This document shows, one piece after another, positions 52,995-61,062 of a DNA stretch of 64,000 bases. The stretch covers positions 54,453 to 118,452 of the forward strand of contig CAJUNX010000008.1 in the NCBI GenBank assembly GCA_910587865.1. Direction: 5' to 3'. The notes under the pieces are model-generated. The model had not been told where the DNA came from. It searched no databases and saw only the letters and a program-made list of their open reading frames with translations. Each line of letters begins with the position of its first letter. Position 1 is the first letter of the stretch. Position numbers and translations under genes: made by a program. The DNA comes from an uncultured Roseburia sp. Lineage in GTDB: Bacteria > Bacillota > Clostridia > Lachnospirales > Lachnospiraceae.

Positions 52995-54257
52995 TTAATC
53001 GTCCAAACGCAGCGTCTGCAGGTACTGACGAATGACCGGCGCGGTCATATATGCCCTGTTGCCATCCTCCATAGCGCTGGTATCAAACAGTATATTGGCG
53101 CCGAAAGGAATCCCCCAGAAGGTCGTCTCGTCAAACCGTTTTACCAGCCCGTCGCGGAAATATCTGCTGCCCGACGCATACGCGCCGCCGATCACATAGT
53201 ATTTCGGGTCGCATGTGATCATCAGATTACTGATCACTGCCAGATAATACTCCGTGATCTGATCCATCACACGCTGAACCGCCCTGCTGCCCTCGTCCGC
53301 CCAGCCCATCAGCTCAGCCGGGGAAATCGTGTGCTCCGTGAGCCTCTCGTAAAGCTCTGGCTCCGCACTCTTATCGATCTCCTCGAGCGTATATTCCGGC
53401 AGCCGGTCGATCGCGATCAGCTTCTCAAAACAGTTTGTCCTTCCGCACTCGCACATGACGGCTCTTTTGACATTCGGTACCATCATATGACCGAATTCAC
53501 CGATCAGACAGTTCGCACCGTGTACAATCTCACCGTTGTCCAAAAGGACGCCGGACGTATTTTTTACCCCGGTATAAATCGTGAGAATCCGTTCCATGGC
53601 CAGTTCCGGATGGCTCTCCAGAAAGCGCTGGCTCCACAGTCGTCCCGAGTTCTCGATCATAATGTGCTCCGTTTCCGGAAAATATGTCTTGAACCGATCC
53701 ATGATCTGCCTTCCCGGCTTCCATGCACGGTTGTGAATCGGATATACCACGGTTCCCAGCCTGGCATTGACCACACCGTCAATCAGGATGCTGATGCCGC
53801 ACAGATCTTTCGCCGCATTGAGCTTTTGCTCCGCCAGGATCTCTGAGACCTGCCGGCAGGCATCTTCGATGCAGGCATCCATATCTGTCCCGTCCCGGTA
53901 GCCGGCCTCCCTGAGCAGAAGGGTGTTTCCGCTCAGATCGGTCAGCACGTACCTCGCCTTTGTCCGCAGGAAAAACACACCCGTCACATATTTGTAGGTC
54001 TCATTGAACGCCAGAAGCTCCGGCCGCTTTCCGCCCTCCCTTGTGGACGGTCCTTTCCCGCAGCTTTTGGCAAGGCCCTCACGCTTTAAGATGTCGAGGA
54101 TCTTTACGATGGTGGTCACACTCAGATTGCTCTCTTTTGATATCTCACTGGCCGTACTGACCCCGTGCTTCTTTAAAATGGAGAGCACATATCTTACATT
54201 GTGATGTTTGATGTTTTTCGGCTTTCTGCTGTCTGTTTTTTTATTGATCGTATCCAC
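52995..54257 (-). CDS. ROK-family transcriptional repressor (XylR/NagC type)
   Basis: Repressor of 420 aa. The N-terminal winged helix (about 20-80: NVRYVLSILKKHGVSTASEI, SNLSVTTIVKILDILKREGL) is followed by a ROK sugar-sensing domain. That has the zinc-binding GHMMVPNVKRAVMCECGRTN followed by CFEKL, and a DNGEIVHGANCLIGEFGH stretch. It lies between the two sugar operons and has its own terminator. Candidate operators with TAGTTT/AAACTA half-sites, similar to Bacillus XylR half-sites, occur at both flanking operon promoters. Confidence 0.9.
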   Translation of the reverse strand: MDTINKKTDSRKPKNIKHHNVRYVLSILKKHGVSTASEISKESNLSVTTIVKILDILKREGLAKSCGKGPSTREGGKRPELLAFNETYKYVTGVFFLRTKARYVLTDLSGNTLLLREAGYRDGTDMDACIEDACRQVSEILAEQKLNAAKDLCGISILIDGVVNARLGTVVYPIHNRAWKPGRQIMDRFKTYFPETEHIMIENSGRLWSQRFLESHPELAMERILTIYTGVKNTSGVLLDNGEIVHGANCLIGEFGHMMVPNVKRAVMCECGRTNCFEKLIAIDRLPEYTLEEIDKSAEPELYERLTEHTISPAELMGWADEGSRAVQRVMDQITEYYLAVISNLMITCDPKYYVIGGAYASGSRYFRDGLVKRFDETTFWGIPFGANILFDTSAMEDGNRAYMTAPVIRQYLQTLRLDD

Positions 54258-54345
54258 GGATGTTCCGCCTGTTCTGAAAGATTATGTATTTAATATAGCA
54301 CACCCGGACTGCAATCTCCATATTCAATTGTCAAAAAATAAAACT

Positions 54346-55200
54346 TTACAGTGAAAATCTGTTGGGATTTAACAGGCGGATCTTCTGAATGACAAAATCT
54401 ATCATCGGCTCACGCAGACCAAAGAGAAGTCCGACCCCGTTTCCTTTGCAGTTTCCCTCCGCGATTACTTTTTCCGCCGCCTGATACATTGCGCGGAAAT
54501 ATTCTGTCGCCACATTAAATTTGCTCATTCCGAGATTGACCGCCTCACAGATCTGATCCTCCGGAATGTCCGAACAGCCGTGCAGTACCAGAGGCACGGA
54601 TACCGCCGCGCGGATCGCACGGATCCTTTCAAAGTCCAGATTCGGCGTCCTGATATACGGGCCGTGGGCGTTTCCGACCGCAATCGCCAGGGAACCGCAC
54701 CCGGTCTGTTTCACGAACTCCACCGCCTGGTCCACATTGGTATAGTGGTCCGCATTGACGATGTCATCCTCATTTGCACCGCTTCCGACATGTCCGAGCT
54801 CGGCCTCCACATCTACGCCGAATACCCCTGCTGCGCGCACGATCGACGCGGTCAGCCCGATATTCTCCTCAAACGGCAGGGACGAGCCGTCCACCATCAC
54901 GGACGGGAACCCGGATTTTAGCCCCTTCATCGCGATCTCATATCCGGCGGAATGATCCAGATGCACGGCCACCGGAACCGACGCGCGCTTCGCCATGTCA
55001 ACTGCCGCATGTGCGATGTACTCCATATCGATATAGCTGTCAAATCCCGGATAAAACTGTACGATCACGGGAACCCGCTCCGATTCCGCCGCCTCGATGA
55101 TATATTTTACCGTCTCCACATTGATCACATTGACAGCCGCCACTCCGTAGTGATGCTCTGTCGCATGTTTTAACAATTCATTTACTTTTACCAGTGCCAT
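54346..55200 (-). CDS. Class II (zinc) ketose-bisphosphate aldolase family protein
   Basis: Fba/GatY/KbaY-type aldolase of 284 aa. Zinc ligands and substrate motifs are visible as VAVHLDHSAGYE, VEAELGHVGSG, AVGNAHGPYIRTP and VPLVLHGCSDIP. The last motif is normally LHGGSG(I/V); Cys and Asp replace Gly at the phosphate-binding loop, which may tune substrate choice. It is the last gene of the kinase-isomerase-cupin-AKR-aldolase operon and would split a ketose 1-phosphate or bisphosphate into dihydroxyacetone phosphate and an aldehyde. Confidence 0.9.
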   Translation of the reverse strand: MALVKVNELLKHATEHHYGVAAVNVINVETVKYIIEAAESERVPVIVQFYPGFDSYIDMEYIAHAAVDMAKRASVPVAVHLDHSAGYEIAMKGLKSGFPSVMVDGSSLPFEENIGLTASIVRAAGVFGVDVEAELGHVGSGANEDDIVNADHYTNVDQAVEFVKQTGCGSLAIAVGNAHGPYIRTPNLDFERIRAIRAAVSVPLVLHGCSDIPEDQICEAVNLGMSKFNVATEYFRAMYQAAEKVIAEGNCKGNGVGLLFGLREPMIDFVIQKIRLLNPNRFSL

Positions 55201-55278
55201 CGCTATCCCTCTTTCCTTGTAAACGTTTTTGCTGAACCCGCGCCATTTGTGAAAGATGACGGAGCATATGCCAAAGCC

Positions 55279-56223
55279 TTATATGTTTAATTCCTCCAGC
55301 TTCTGATCCAGCGTTGCAATCTCCTCCGGCATTAATTCCCAGTCAAGTCCCGCGCAGTTCTCCACCGCTTCCTGCTCGTTTCTCACGCCTACAAGCGCAG
55401 TTCCGATATAATCCTTTTGTGTACTCCAGTTGATCGCGATCTGGGCTAACGGTTTCCCGCGGTTTTCAGAGATCACGTCCATCACCTTTAAGAGCTCCAT
55501 CACCTTCGAAAACTTCGGCTCTTTGAAAAAGTCATAGAAGGTCATGCGGATATCGCCGGCATCAAAGTCCGGAAGTGTACGAATCGCGCCGGCTAAGATA
55601 CCGGAGCCTAAGGAGCCGTATGTCATGGAATCGATTCCTTTCTCATAGCCCCACTGAATCAGATCCGTAAACGAACGGTTCACCATTGAGTATGGCGGCT
55701 GCTGCACGTCAATCTTTCCGAATTTCTCCGCTTCCAGGATCTGCTCTTTGGAGAAATTCGACACGCCGATAAAGCGGATTTTTCCCATTTTGCGCAGAGT
55801 CTCAAGCGCTGCCATCGTCTCGTCGATCGGCGTGTCCAGATCCGGCCAGTGTACGAAATAAAAATCGATGTAATCGGTCTGAAGGTTCTGCAGGGAGCTC
55901 TGTACCTCGCGCATGATATTCTTATAGCTCGCGTTTCTGCCGCCTCTGCCGTACACGCTTGTCACAAGCCCGCATTTTGTGGAAATCAGAACCTTATCCC
56001 GCGGAATTCCTTTTAGCGCCTCGCCGACAATCATCTCCGACGCTCCGTTGCCGTATACCGGTGCGGTATCAACAAGGTTGACACCGCAATCGATCATTTT
56101 GCGGATCGCCTGAATCGACTCGGTGCGGTCGACTGCCCCGTAGTTGCCGCCCCCGATTGCCCAGGTGCCGACGGCCAGTGTCGAAACATCCACGTCTGCG
56201 TTTTTAAAATGTCTGTATCTCAT
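55279..56223 (-). CDS. Aldo/keto reductase
   Basis: NAD(P)H-dependent oxidoreductase, 314 aa. The barrel has NLVDTAPVYGNGASE (catalytic Asp and Tyr), LISTKCG (Lys) and YFVHWPD (His), then GVSNFSKEQILEAEKFG and the cofactor-end helix GVRNEQEAVENCAG. The ATG at 56223 follows GAAGGAAAAC; a longer reading runs back into the dispersed repeat and is rejected. Its place between aldolase and cupin genes suggests it reduces the aldehyde released by the aldolase. Confidence 0.92.
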   Translation of the reverse strand: MRYRHFKNADVDVSTLAVGTWAIGGGNYGAVDRTESIQAIRKMIDCGVNLVDTAPVYGNGASEMIVGEALKGIPRDKVLISTKCGLVTSVYGRGGRNASYKNIMREVQSSLQNLQTDYIDFYFVHWPDLDTPIDETMAALETLRKMGKIRFIGVSNFSKEQILEAEKFGKIDVQQPPYSMVNRSFTDLIQWGYEKGIDSMTYGSLGSGILAGAIRTLPDFDAGDIRMTFYDFFKEPKFSKVMELLKVMDVISENRGKPLAQIAINWSTQKDYIGTALVGVRNEQEAVENCAGLDWELMPEEIATLDQKLEELNI

Positions 56224-56264
56224 GTTTTCCTTCTTTCCGCGCTTTCTGCGCTGTTTTTTTAATA

Positions 56265-56415
56265 GTTCAGCCATGCACCGCATAATGGGCGAATCATGAC
56301 CGCATGAATGAGCACATTCTGCGATACATGACCAGAGCGCCCGTATATGAGCAAGGTTAGCCGCAAAGCGACAGGAAAGAGCCATTGGCACCCTTGCGAA
56401 TGGCGCAGGCTGAAC
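56265..56415 (+). repeat. Dispersed structured repeat, family A, copy 4
   Basis: 151 bases from GTTCAGCC to GGCTGAAC, the most degenerate copy (inner arm ATGCACCGCA/TGCGATACAT). It is inserted inside the sugar-catabolic operon, between the cupin stop and the aldo/keto reductase start, so it would be transcribed as part of the operon mRNA. Confidence 0.8.
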
Positions 56416-56427
56416 GAACAATCACTT

Positions 56428-56928
56428 TTACCACACAATCGCCGCTGCTTCCTCTTCTTCCAGCGGCTGTGCAATCATGTCGTTTTTAAAGGTTCGGCCC
56501 GGCAGCATGCACACGACATGTGCCTCCGCCTGATCCACCACAAACTGTGTCCCGTGTACGATCAGCGGGTTTAATTTTACAAAGGTTCCCTTCGGTACGT
56601 AAAATGCCTCCAGGTTCTTCACATCAAATTTCTTTCCCATCGGTGTCCCCACGAAAATGATGATATCCGCATCCAGCGGCAGCAGTCCCTCACAGGTAAA
56701 CTGGTGCGCCTCGAGAAACCGGATCACCTTCTTTTCTTGCTGCTTTACATGGCAGACAGAGATTGTCGGCAGCGTCGTCCGTCCGAAATCCAGCGGCACC
56801 ACATCCGCGAAAAAGTTTGCCGGTGAGATGGATCTTGACGCAAGCGCCTCATTATCCAGCAAATTGATGTAGGTTCCGTACTTATCAAAAGCATCTCTTG
56901 TCAGAGGTTTTGCCTTTATTGTTATCAT
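56428..56928 (-). CDS. Ureidoglycolate lyase-like cupin protein
   Basis: Cupin-fold protein of 166 aa from the ATG giving MITIKAKPLTRDAFDKYGTY; AAAGGAGAAGAG precedes it. The pattern FDKYG, then VIRFLEAHQFTCEGLLPLDA, LEAFYVPKGTFVKLNPLIVH resembles AllA/ureidoglycolate lyase, where the enzyme binds its metal and substrate on the same strands. No other allantoin genes are present, so an allantoin role is unlikely; within this operon a sugar mutarotase, lactonase or isomerase-assisting role is possible. Function not established. Confidence 0.6.
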   Translation of the reverse strand: MITIKAKPLTRDAFDKYGTYINLLDNEALASRSISPANFFADVVPLDFGRTTLPTISVCHVKQQEKKVIRFLEAHQFTCEGLLPLDADIIIFVGTPMGKKFDVKNLEAFYVPKGTFVKLNPLIVHGTQFVVDQAEAHVVCMLPGRTFKNDMIAQPLEEEEAAAIVW

Positions 56929-57005
56929 AACTCTTCTCCTTTCTGTTCTGACCCGCAGTCCCATGCCGGTGTCCAATCTTCTTCGGACCGTTTTACTCAT
57001 CCGTC

Positions 57006-58394
57006 CTACAGGCTGCGGATTCCCGGTTCATGCGCATTGTCAAACGTGATATTTAAATAGCGCGCCACCTCGCGCAGCACCGGAAGATAATGGCCGTAGG
57101 CCACTCCAAGATGGTGGATATACGGACCGAACATCAGCTTTTCTTCCCAGTTTTTCCAGTCATCCGTCTCCATCCACACATACGTGCCGGTCGTCTCCGG
57201 GCCTGTCGTCGTGTGTGCCTCACCCGCAAACAGACTGTAGGTCCCGTCGATATCGTCAAATCGGCATACGGTCAGATCTCCCTGCTTTAATTCAAAGGAC
57301 TCCTGCGCACGAACGATCGACGCCGGGCTGGCTGCTGCCTTTAGCGAATACGGGAATGGCCCGCAATGCCATAATAATTCCGCGTTGTCGTTCTCAGGGT
57401 GGCGGATTGTGAGATCCGCAAGAAACCCGGCCGATCCGTACAGATTGCAGGCCCGAAGGATTGCCAGGGAAATCGCTCCGTTTACATCTGTCTCGCATGC
57501 CAGCGGCAGACCCGCATCTGCCATTTCACCGAGCACCGCACACGGGCAGACCCCGATCATAGCCGGAAATGCGCTCCAGCACTCAAACGCGCCGACGGAA
57601 CAGTCTGCCGTTTCCATGAGCTGCTCAATGGCAATTTTTGTCGCGGCAATCTTCCTGATCTCTTCCTCATCCGCCGGTTTTCCGTCAAATCTGGCTTTTA
57701 AGTCCGCGCAGTACACTTCAAACTCCGACGGATTTTCTGCGAGTATTTTTGTGACCTGCCTGCCGATTTCAGCCACCGATACCGGAATCGTGACAGCCCC
57801 TATTTTTTTGATCAGATCGGCTTCATTTGTCATGACACTCATAAACGGCGCCGGACGTTCACCGATTTTTGCAATCCGTAATGTCCTTAAGTCACGCAGC
57901 ACCGCCGCCACGCGGACAAAACGGTCAAAGCCGCTGCGGAATTCCTCACTTTCTGTCTCCACGTTATAGATATAGCTGTAGGTCACGCCATAGCGCCGCA
58001 TGACTTTTGTCGCGGCAAACATGCCGCACTGGGTATCTCTTCCCCTGGATTCAAAGGTGTTCGGCCGCTCATCTCTGGCCCCCCACACCAGCGTCGGGAG
58101 ATGAAACGCCGCTGCGATCTGCGCCGCCACCTGCTCCTCACCGAAATCGCAGAACGGAATGAACAGCGCCTCGACTCCCGCTTCCTTAAATTTTTTTACT
58201 GCAGCGGGAACATCCGAAAGCCGGAAGGCGATCCCGTTCTCACAGACATCGTCCAGATCCACCAGCGTCACCGCCTCCCGGTCAATCCCCCGGATCACTT
58301 TCATAAACCGGTCCTTCTGGCGTTTTGCTTCCTCCATGCTTAAAAAGCTCCGCTTCGTCGGCGCAACTCCGATGACAATTTTCTTTTTATACAT
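57006..58394 (-). CDS. L-fucose/L-arabinose isomerase-family protein
   Basis: Aldose-ketose isomerase of 462 aa in the FucI/AraA family. The N-terminal domain begins MYKKKIVIGVAPTKRSFLSM; typical segments are FIPFCDFGEEQVAAQIAAAF, WGARDERPN, SVGAFECWSAFPAMIGVCPC and LPLACETDVNGAISLAI, with metal-ligand Glu/Asp in the last two. GAGAGGGGGATTGAGC precedes the ATG. Its start overlaps the end of a duplicated kinase tail in the frame ATGTATAA. It would convert an aldose to the ketose that the adjacent kinase phosphorylates. Specific sugar unknown. Confidence 0.85.
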   Translation of the reverse strand: MYKKKIVIGVAPTKRSFLSMEEAKRQKDRFMKVIRGIDREAVTLVDLDDVCENGIAFRLSDVPAAVKKFKEAGVEALFIPFCDFGEEQVAAQIAAAFHLPTLVWGARDERPNTFESRGRDTQCGMFAATKVMRRYGVTYSYIYNVETESEEFRSGFDRFVRVAAVLRDLRTLRIAKIGERPAPFMSVMTNEADLIKKIGAVTIPVSVAEIGRQVTKILAENPSEFEVYCADLKARFDGKPADEEEIRKIAATKIAIEQLMETADCSVGAFECWSAFPAMIGVCPCAVLGEMADAGLPLACETDVNGAISLAILRACNLYGSAGFLADLTIRHPENDNAELLWHCGPFPYSLKAAASPASIVRAQESFELKQGDLTVCRFDDIDGTYSLFAGEAHTTTGPETTGTYVWMETDDWKNWEEKLMFGPYIHHLGVAYGHYLPVLREVARYLNITFDNAHEPGIRSL

Positions 58395-58485
58395 GCTCAA
58401 TCCCCCTCTCATAATGTGCGACTCGTCTGTCAATTCCGGTATCATCGATCTCCCCGGTCTCCATAAATTTCAGCGTGGTTTTCAT
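58387..58485 (-). pseudogene. Duplicated C-terminal tail of the PfkB kinase
   Basis: A 32-codon leftover reading KTTLKFMETGEIDDTGIDRR and ending HYERGIEHV-stop, matching the end of the intact kinase (…IDYTEIDRRVAHYERGIEYV) with four differences. It keeps a start-stop overlap with the intact isomerase gene. Confidence 0.88.
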
Positions 58486-58538
58486 AAAGTGCTCCGCTTC
58501 GTCGGCAAAACTCCGATGACAATTTTCTTTTTACACAT
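58482..58538 (-). pseudogene. Duplicated N-terminal stub of the isomerase
   Basis: An 18-codon ORF MCKKKIVIGVLPTKRSTL-stop, a copy of the isomerase start (MYKKKIVIGVAPTKRSFL) that runs into the kinase-tail copy. Its ATG overlaps the intact kinase stop. If translated it could relay ribosomes to the next gene. Confidence 0.85.
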
Positions 58539-59490
58539 ACTCTATCCCTCTCTCATAATGTGCGACTCGTCTGTCAATTTCGGTATAATCGATCTCTCCG
58601 GTCTCCATAAATTTCAGCGTGGTTTTCATATCCGGAATCCCTGCCCGGCCCCCGATTCTCGTGCACTTTATCGCAGAAACCGCGCTCGCGAACTGCGTGA
58701 TATATGTCAAACCCCAGTCCGGCTGCAGCAGCCCGGCCAGAAACGCACCATGAAAATCGTCTCCCGCACCCACGGTGTCCACCACGTCCACCTGATAGGC
58801 CGGCACTGTGAAAAAGCCGTCTCTGCTCATCCCTACCGCGCCTCTTTCTCCAAATGTAAAGACGACGATCTCTGGTCCCTGCTTCATCACTGACCTGCAA
58901 TTATCTTCATATCTGTCATTGTCAAACATCCCGTTATACACAAACTCCGACGCGACAAAAATGTCGATCGACGGTATGTATGCCGCAAGCTCTTCCGAAT
59001 AAGAATCCGCGTCGATAAAAATCTTCGCGCCGTGCTCTTTTGCGATCTCCGCCGATTTTTTTGCCACCGGGTTCACTCCGGCCATAAAAAAGTACTTCGT
59101 GTTTTTTAAGTCATCCACCGGAATCTCATCCCCGGTGAGACGTCTGATCGTTCCGGGATAGAACACCATACTTCTGCCCATGGTCTCTTTATCGCTCAGC
59201 ACAATATCCAGCGCTGTTCTCGTATTTTCACGCATGATCAGATGACTGGTGTCGATCCCGTGATCCTCGAAGTCCTTTTTGCAGAACGCACCGTACCTGT
59301 CATCGCCCACCACGCCGAAGATCGCGCAGGAGGCTCCGAGTCTCGCTGCCGTTACAATACCGGACGCCACTTTGCCGCCGCCCTGCCAGCTTAAGTTGTT
59401 GATACGCATCGCCCCGTTTGGCTTCGGCATCGTGTCCACATTGACATTCAGATCAACACACGGATAATCCATACCTACGATATCATACAT
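58531..59490 (-). CDS. PfkB-family carbohydrate kinase
   Basis: Ribokinase-like sugar kinase, 319 aa. The N-terminal signature appears as NNLSWQGGGKVASGIVTAAR, and the catalytic anion-hole motif as VDTVGAGDDFHGAFLAGLL (Asp base) near residue 245. GGAAAGGAGATGAG precedes the ATG; a longer in-frame start lacks a site. It is the first gene of the catabolic operon and is directly under the candidate ROK operator. It probably phosphorylates the ketose made by the isomerase. Confidence 0.92.
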   Translation of the reverse strand: MYDIVGMDYPCVDLNVNVDTMPKPNGAMRINNLSWQGGGKVASGIVTAARLGASCAIFGVVGDDRYGAFCKKDFEDHGIDTSHLIMRENTRTALDIVLSDKETMGRSMVFYPGTIRRLTGDEIPVDDLKNTKYFFMAGVNPVAKKSAEIAKEHGAKIFIDADSYSEELAAYIPSIDIFVASEFVYNGMFDNDRYEDNCRSVMKQGPEIVVFTFGERGAVGMSRDGFFTVPAYQVDVVDTVGAGDDFHGAFLAGLLQPDWGLTYITQFASAVSAIKCTRIGGRAGIPDMKTTLKFMETGEIDYTEIDRRVAHYERGIEYV

Positions 59491-59523
59491 GCTCTCATCT
59501 CCTTTCCGTTTTTGTATGACCCA

Positions 59524-59552
59524 AGTATACTCCATTAATCTTAGTTTGTAAA
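59524..59552 (-). promoter_or_regulatory. Promoter of the kinase-isomerase-aldolase operon
   Basis: On the minus strand TTTACA (59552-59547) and TATACT (59529-59524) with a 17-base spacer. The -35 lies inside the operator palindrome. Confidence 0.8.
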
Positions 59553-59555
59553 CTA
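59542..59555. promoter_or_regulatory. Candidate ROK operator overlapping the kinase promoter
   Basis: TAGTTTGTAAACTA: a TAGTTT/AAACTA palindrome covering the -35 box, the classic position for repression. The half-site TTAGTTTGT is the same as the known Bacillus XylR half-site, and XylR is a ROK protein. Binding by the ROK regulator encoded at 52995 is inferred. Confidence 0.65.
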
Positions 59556-59618
59556 TATTAATTAACTAAATTGCAATAGTGATTTTCGTAAAAAATGCAC
59601 AAAGAACAGAGATTTGAT

Positions 59619-59646
59619 TTGCATTTTGAAAAAATTATGGTATACT
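59619..59646 (+). promoter_or_regulatory. Promoter of tRNA-Ala
   Basis: TTGCAT at 59619-59624 and TATACT at 59641-59646 with a 16-base spacer, nine bases before the tRNA 5' end. Confidence 0.7.
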
Positions 59647-59654
59647 GCCCTTAT

Positions 59655-59727
59655 GGGGCATTAGCGCAGCTGGGAGCGCGCCACACTGGCAGTGTGGAGG
59701 CCACGGGTTCGAGTCCCGTATGCTCCA
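59655..59727 (+). tRNA. tRNA-Ala (anticodon GGC)
   Basis: 73-base cloverleaf: acceptor GGGGCAT/ATGCTCC with one G-U pair, D arm TAGCGCAGCTGGGAGCGC, anticodon loop CTGGCAG with GGC at 59688-59690, T arm CGGGTTCGAGTCCCG, discriminator A. CCA is not encoded completely (TTCCA follows). Reads GCC/GCU alanine codons. Confidence 0.95.
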
Positions 59728-60960
59728 TTCCAAGAATCTTTTGCCCGAACGCCGGAGCCGATCTGTCAGGAGACGCTTAAGCTCCGTGAAAAGATTTTCA
59801 GATGAACCGGGTTCGTTCTGAACCCTAAATATCCCCGTCTTCAAAATATCCAATCGAAAAGAAATGCTGTTGCAATCAGGCTGATGCGCTGCCGGGACAT
59901 CTTGCGGGACTCTTCCCTCTGACTGTCTGCAAACTTCCAAGGCTTCGCCAGTGACTCACCGCTGTATTCATACAGACGGCGGAAGGCAGCAATGCCAAAA
60001 TGGTCCTGACGATGTCGAGGGGCTCTCCTGCCAGGATCCGGCCCCGGCAACGCAAGCCGTATCCAAAGCGTCACGCCTTTTTCCATCACCGTTACAGGGC
60101 GCTGCCCTCTGGGCGGCTTTTGGAAGTTCAGCCTCGTTCCCATCAACATCTGCGCCCAGGGGCCGGCATCAGCAAACACTACTGGCGCCAATCAGGGATG
60201 TCTGGTTTAAACAGAACCTTGCAGGGAACCTGTAGTATCTTAGGGAAGAGCGCAAACCGTATCTGTCCCGCCAGATGCCTGCAAAAAACTGAACGTCACC
60301 CACAAAACACTTCCCTATACGAAAACGGCATTAGCCTGCCACCCATGTCCCTGTGGTGATAGCGCGCTTATCCGGGTCGACCACGGATATGTTTTTTATG
60401 GCGGAACTTCCTGAAAATATTGATAAGAAAGAAAAGAATGTATCATAAGATGGTTATCTAAACAGTTTCCTATATCTGGAATATGCAAATATGGCCATTT
60501 ATCAGGAACATCACTTATGGCGATACGACGCAAAATTGCCGTGATGCCGTGAGTTCATTGAAACGGAAGATCTGTCTGCATCCGACCAAATGCCATTCGT
60601 CGGAAGCACGAGCGAAATTTTTCAGATATTTCGGAAATGGCCTCAGGTCACAAAGCATTACTAAAGTGGAAATCGGCCGCATAATATCGTGAGAAACAAT
60701 CTGTTTAAGGAATCACAGACGGTTTGAAATCTGTGAGAAAGGATTTACCTGCCGTTGCAGGATAATAATGTCAAAATTACTTAAATTGGGTATGGTATTC
60801 CTGAGGAAAATGTGATAAACTAAATAGCGTGTCAAAGGTGCGATAGTTGTTGTGTCAGTTTATGTAGTTTGACAGGAGAGAGTGACTGTCCCCTAAGAGA
60901 ACTTGTAGCGGAAACTTTTTGGAGGACATAAGGTAGCAGGTCACACACAATTTGATACAC
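59728..60960. other. Gene-poor region between tRNA-Ala and the integrative element
   Basis: About 1.2 kb with no convincing gene. Several open frames of 60-120 codons exist on both strands but have skewed composition, no ribosome sites and no recognisable domains; one on the minus strand merely reads through the tRNA-Ala complement. Short plus-strand frames at 60483-60692 are likewise unsupported. It may be decayed mobile-element DNA or hold an untranslated RNA that I cannot identify. Confidence 0.6.
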
Positions 60961-61062
60961 GTTTCCGTAGCTCAGTTGGATAGAGCGACCGCCTCCTAAT
61001 ATCCCGGTCATCAAAGTCCGTGGAGGTAAAAAAGCTCTTTTCATAAACTTCATATCGTTCGA
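60961..61062 (+). pseudogene. Broken tRNA-Arg copy
   Basis: Bases 60961-60999 match the 5' half of the intact tRNA-Arg: GTAGCTCAG, GGATAGAGC and the anticodon region CGCCTCCTAA are shared. Immediately after the anticodon loop the sequence switches to about 50 unrelated bases. A T-arm-like CGTTCGAGTCC then occurs at about 61056-61066, running into the intact tRNA. So the copy is interrupted at the anticodon loop, consistent with an old integration or excision scar. Confidence 0.7.

Larger units (their letters stand above)
58347..58629. repeat. 144-bp tandem duplication at the kinase/isomerase junction
   Basis: Bases 58347-58485 and 58491-58629 are about 93% identical at an exact period of 144. 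Each unit holds the first codons of the isomerase, the overlap ATGTATAA (or ATGTGTAA), and the last 32 codons of the kinase. Confidence 0.92.

Noticed and set aside
56428..56928. Allantoin degradation gene
   Set aside because: The protein resembles ureidoglycolate lyase but no other allantoin or purine genes are nearby, and its operon is for sugar catabolism.
59635..59940. 101-codon minus-strand ORF over tRNA-Ala
   Set aside because: It is the reverse complement of the tRNA and its flank (the familiar RDSNPWPPH artefact), without ribosome site or domain.
60840..61062. Permuted tRNA gene (3' half before 5' half), suggested by CGGAAAC near 60911 and GTTTCCG at 60961
   Set aside because: No T arm precedes the CGGAAAC and the spacer does not fold into a cloverleaf; a broken tRNA copy explains the data better.
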